In this document: positions 39,932-41,825 of the stretch, piece by piece | Layout: the number at the start of each line of letters is the position of its first letter | Position numbering within the stretch: position 1 is the stretch's first letter | Assembly: GCF_008271695.1 (NCBI RefSeq) | Contig: NZ_VKKY01000005.1 | Span: forward strand, 1-41,825 | Length of the DNA: 41,825 nucleotides | From: Rufibacter hautae | Lineage (GTDB): Bacteria > Bacteroidota > Bacteroidia > Cytophagales > Hymenobacteraceae | Direction: 5' to 3' | The notes under the pieces: model-generated | Database searches by the model: none | Seen by the model: the letters and a program-made list of their open reading frames with translations, nothing else | What the model was told of the DNA's origin: nothing | Program-made: the position numbers and the translations under genes

Positions 39932-41163
39932 AGTTCTTCCTCGATCTCCAGCAACGCGTCAAACATCTGATTTGTGTCGAATAAGAAACTGTTCAGGAAA
40001 TTTTCGTCTGAGGGTATCCCATTGTAACTAGGCAATCTCAGGATCCGTCCGTCGTCCGTCAGCTCGTAGACAGTTAGGTCGGCCGCAGGCACGCACGAGG
40101 CTGGGGGCACCACCTTTGTCAAGGCGTCTTTGAGCCTAGTCGCCTCCGGGTGGTTTCCGATCTTCTGGAGTATCTCATGCCCTTTAATCGCCAAGGTAAG
40201 GTAATTGATAATATAGGGACTATGGGTGGTAAGCACCAACGCATTGCAATCGCCATAATTCGTGTACTCCAGTAAATGGTAGAGTAGGTCCCGCTGTGAT
40301 TGGGGGTAAAGGTTTTGCTCCGCTTCCTCCACGATATTTATGAAACAGGAGTATTTGTATTTAGAGGACAAGACCTCCAAGGCTGCCCGCCGTAGGCTTT
40401 CGTTAAGGCTTGGGTTGGCGAAGATCCTTTCAAGCTCCGCCTTCAGGCGCTTTTCCTCTTCCACGCTTAATACGCTGCGGGAGGCGTCCAGCTCCTGGTT
40501 GATGGACATGGCTATGTTCCTGGAGACCAAAAACAGGGGCACGATTGATTGGAGGCCACTGGAGGCTTCCAATAACCTTATCCGATAATTGTCCCCTACG
40601 ACATAAGAAACCTTGTTGAGCTTATGGTACTGGAACCGCAGGTTCCCCACCGGAAGTGGTAGCGTCTCGGATAGCTCCTGCTGCGAGCGGTCGAATTCCT
40701 CCAAGAACGTGTAAAGTGGCAGCGGTAGGCCTTTCACCTTCTCCGGCTGGCTTACGGCGCTGAGAAAGTTGCGCTCCGCCGGCACATACATAATCTTTGG
40801 CATTTGGTATACACCCTGCGAGTCAGCTATGCTCAGAGTGAGCCTGCCGTTGCTGTAGTGGAATCCGTAAGAAGAGCCTTTATAGGAAATTTCCGTGTTA
40901 TCTCTGAAAAAATGTTTCAAACGATGGTAGGCACAGTAGGTCCCCTCGAACTTGCCTTTTCTCATCACCTCGCTTTCCTTGACATCACCCCGTTGCAGGG
41001 CTTTCTCCATCCAGGTGAAGGTAGAGAACAGCTTGGCGATTGTGCTCTTTCCGGTGCCTTGGTTTCCGATAAAGACGGTTACCTTGGTGAAATCGATCCA
41101 GCCTTCCTCTTGTTCAAAGCCTTCCCCAATGGGACCAAAATTCCTGATTCTTATTTGAGACAT
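39928..41163 (-). CDS. AAA/ABC-type ATPase, OLD-like, of a two-gene defence system
   Basis: A 411-residue ATPase. Walker A GNQGTGKST is at residues 33-41. YVPAERNFLS follows near 127-136. The signature-like segment LLEASSGLQSIVPLF is near residue 200. Walker B is INIVEEAEQNLYP, and a histidine switch LTTHSPYIINYL comes after. The layout is that of OLD/SMC-like ATPases with a single head. No TOPRIM domain, which OLD proteins have; the nuclease is a separate gene instead, overlapping by four bases. It has its own promoter upstream. This makes a two-gene phage-defence or plasmid-conflict system likely. Confidence 0.8.
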   Translation of the reverse strand: MSQIRIRNFGPIGEGFEQEEGWIDFTKVTVFIGNQGTGKSTIAKLFSTFTWMEKALQRGDVKESEVMRKGKFEGTYCAYHRLKHFFRDNTEISYKGSSYGFHYSNGRLTLSIADSQGVYQMPKIMYVPAERNFLSAVSQPEKVKGLPLPLYTFLEEFDRSQQELSETLPLPVGNLRFQYHKLNKVSYVVGDNYRIRLLEASSGLQSIVPLFLVSRNIAMSINQELDASRSVLSVEEEKRLKAELERIFANPSLNESLRRAALEVLSSKYKYSCFINIVEEAEQNLYPQSQRDLLYHLLEYTNYGDCNALVLTTHSPYIINYLTLAIKGHEILQKIGNHPEATRLKDALTKVVPPASCVPAADLTVYELTDDGRILRLPSYNGIPSDENFLNSFLFDTNQMFDALLEIEEEL

Positions 41164-41195
41164 GCTGCTGCTTTCCTTATGAATCTTCTATCAGG

Positions 41196-41229
41196 CAAAT
41201 GTATGATTTTACGCCACCACCTAGGCAAA
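41196..41229 (-). promoter_or_regulatory. promoter of the ATPase-nuclease operon
   Basis: TACATTTG on the minus strand (41196-41203) fits TAnnTTTG. TTTG (41226-41229) fits the -33 box with 22 bases between. This is the best complete Bacteroidota promoter seen here. Confidence 0.65.
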
Positions 41230-41535
41230 AATAAAGACATGTTTGAATTTTGAAAGGAGAAAAAGAGTGGTATAGGCAGAGCATGAGCCGCAAAGGTTAC
41301 CGTTGGAATAATACCGTGGCAAAGAGTTTTTTTTAAGGAATTGAAAACAGAAATGGTCTAACATCACAGGTTTGCCACTAGGCAAGAGGCCATAATCGCT
41401 GTGTTAGATTGCATCGAGATATCCTACTACCCCAGCAGGGGACATTCGGCACTTGGCTACATAGGCTTTTGCCAGTATGAAGAAGCGTTACTACAACCTA
41501 CTATAGCGGGTTAAAAAAGGCCTCTAGTAGAACGT

Positions 41536-41563
41536 AGTGATTTCAATAATCAATTGAATCACT
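41536..41563. other. stem-loop
   Basis: AGTGATTTCAAT (41536-41547) pairs with AATTGAATCACT (41552-41563), imperfect in the middle. It lies in the non-coding stretch between the ATPase operon and parB across the join. Confidence 0.45.
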
Positions 41564-41626
41564 TCCAGGCTCTCCTTGACTTTAATATGAAGAGAAGCTT
41601 GATTGTTACTTTCCTATTTTACCTTC

Positions 41627-41662
41627 ATAACGTTTTACAAACGGTCGATTGTGAAACGTTAT
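41627..41662. repeat. 14-bp inverted repeat near parB, possible centromere
   Basis: ATAACGTTTTACAA (41627-41640) pairs with TTGTGAAACGTTAT (41649-41662) with one mismatch and an 8-base spacer. On the circle it lies about 75 bases beyond the parB stop. No T-run follows, so a parS-like site is more likely than a terminator. Confidence 0.45.
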
Positions 41663-41698
41663 AGCAGACCTTTCAGGTAGAATCAAACATTGGCCAAT

Positions 41699-41825
41699 TC
41701 TCTTCTTTCATCCTACCTGAGAGACTGCTTGAGGTGATTACTTTCTTTTTTTCCTGTTCTGCTTCTTTGCTAATACAGGAGCAGGCAGCAACTTGGTTGA
41801 ATCTGGAAACTGTGGCAGATACTGG
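41699..41825. repeat. terminal direct repeat (right copy)
   Basis: Exact copy of bases 1-127; see the left copy. It contains a second copy of the 3' end of parB. It should be trimmed when the molecule is closed. Confidence 0.93.

Noticed and set aside
1..41825. CRISPR array, tRNA and rRNA genes
   Set aside because: No regularly spaced identical repeats with spacers and no tRNA cloverleaf or rRNA signature noticed; the iterons are too few and have no spacers.
1..41825. Insertion sequences or conjugation genes
   Set aside because: No transposase, relaxase, coupling protein or type IV secretion gene found; only the serine recombinase.

Overview
The window is a complete circular plasmid cut open at an arbitrary point. 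Bases 1-127 are repeated exactly at 41699-41825, so the true circle is about 41,698 bp. A Rep_3 initiator gene with an iteron origin and a ParA/small ParB pair form the backbone. The host looks like a member of the Bacteroidota, probably Cytophagales/Hymenobacteraceae (Rufibacter or Pontibacter-like). Evidence for this is the several -7 boxes of the form TAnnTTTG, the general lack of Shine-Dalgarno sites, and families typical of that phylum (DUF5706, YceI sets, DUF4269, DUF6527, DUF6544). The genus is an inference. No transposase, relaxase or conjugation gene was seen. Base composition is mosaic: the rep/par block and the large restriction-modification gene are clearly AT-rich, most other regions are GC-richer.

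Layout: (1) 0-3.2 kb, backbone: parB, parA, a 61-bp palindrome, rep and the iteron origin. (2) 3.2-12 kb, defence block: a GIY-YIG protein, an Mrr-type restriction enzyme, an AAA+ ATPase/subtilisin pair of the IetAS type, a DUF2188 protein, and a three-gene ubiquitin-like module (ubiquitin-like protein, E1/ThiF enzyme, DUF6527 zinc protein). (3) 12.1-12.9 kb, a serine recombinase with a candidate res site. (4) 13.1-21.6 kb, an accessory region of single genes: a TetR/lipoprotein hydrolase operon, a divergent HxlR/NAD(P)H oxidoreductase pair, DUF4269, a lipoprotein, small helical proteins and an XRE regulator with operator boxes. It also holds several unexplained repeated structured elements, including a ~200-bp unit present twice that looks like a small RNA with its own terminator. 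(5) 21.9-33.6 kb, an oxygen/stress module: three YceI proteins and an outer-membrane beta-barrel, a DUF5706 membrane protein, a FixL-like haem-PAS kinase, a receiver-CRP/FNR response regulator, a D-2-hydroxyacid dehydrogenase N-domain protein, a double universal stress protein, a DUF6544 membrane protein and a lone receiver protein. (6) 33.9-35.4 kb, small orphan genes. (7) 35.7-41.2 kb, second defence block: a type ISP single-chain restriction-modification enzyme and a two-gene ATPase/PD-(D/E)xK nuclease system.

The most coherent new story is the oxygen module. The kinase has the FixL haem-pocket signature, the response regulator carries the FNR-type E-x-x-S-R recognition helix, and FNR-like boxes TGAT-N4-GTCAA lie upstream of several genes of the same block. 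This suggests a self-contained, plasmid-borne low-oxygen regulon. The second story is the density of defence systems: at least five distinct modules on a 42-kb plasmid, including a ubiquitin-like conjugation cassette whose modifier lacks a Gly-Gly end and a little-characterised ATPase-nuclease pair.
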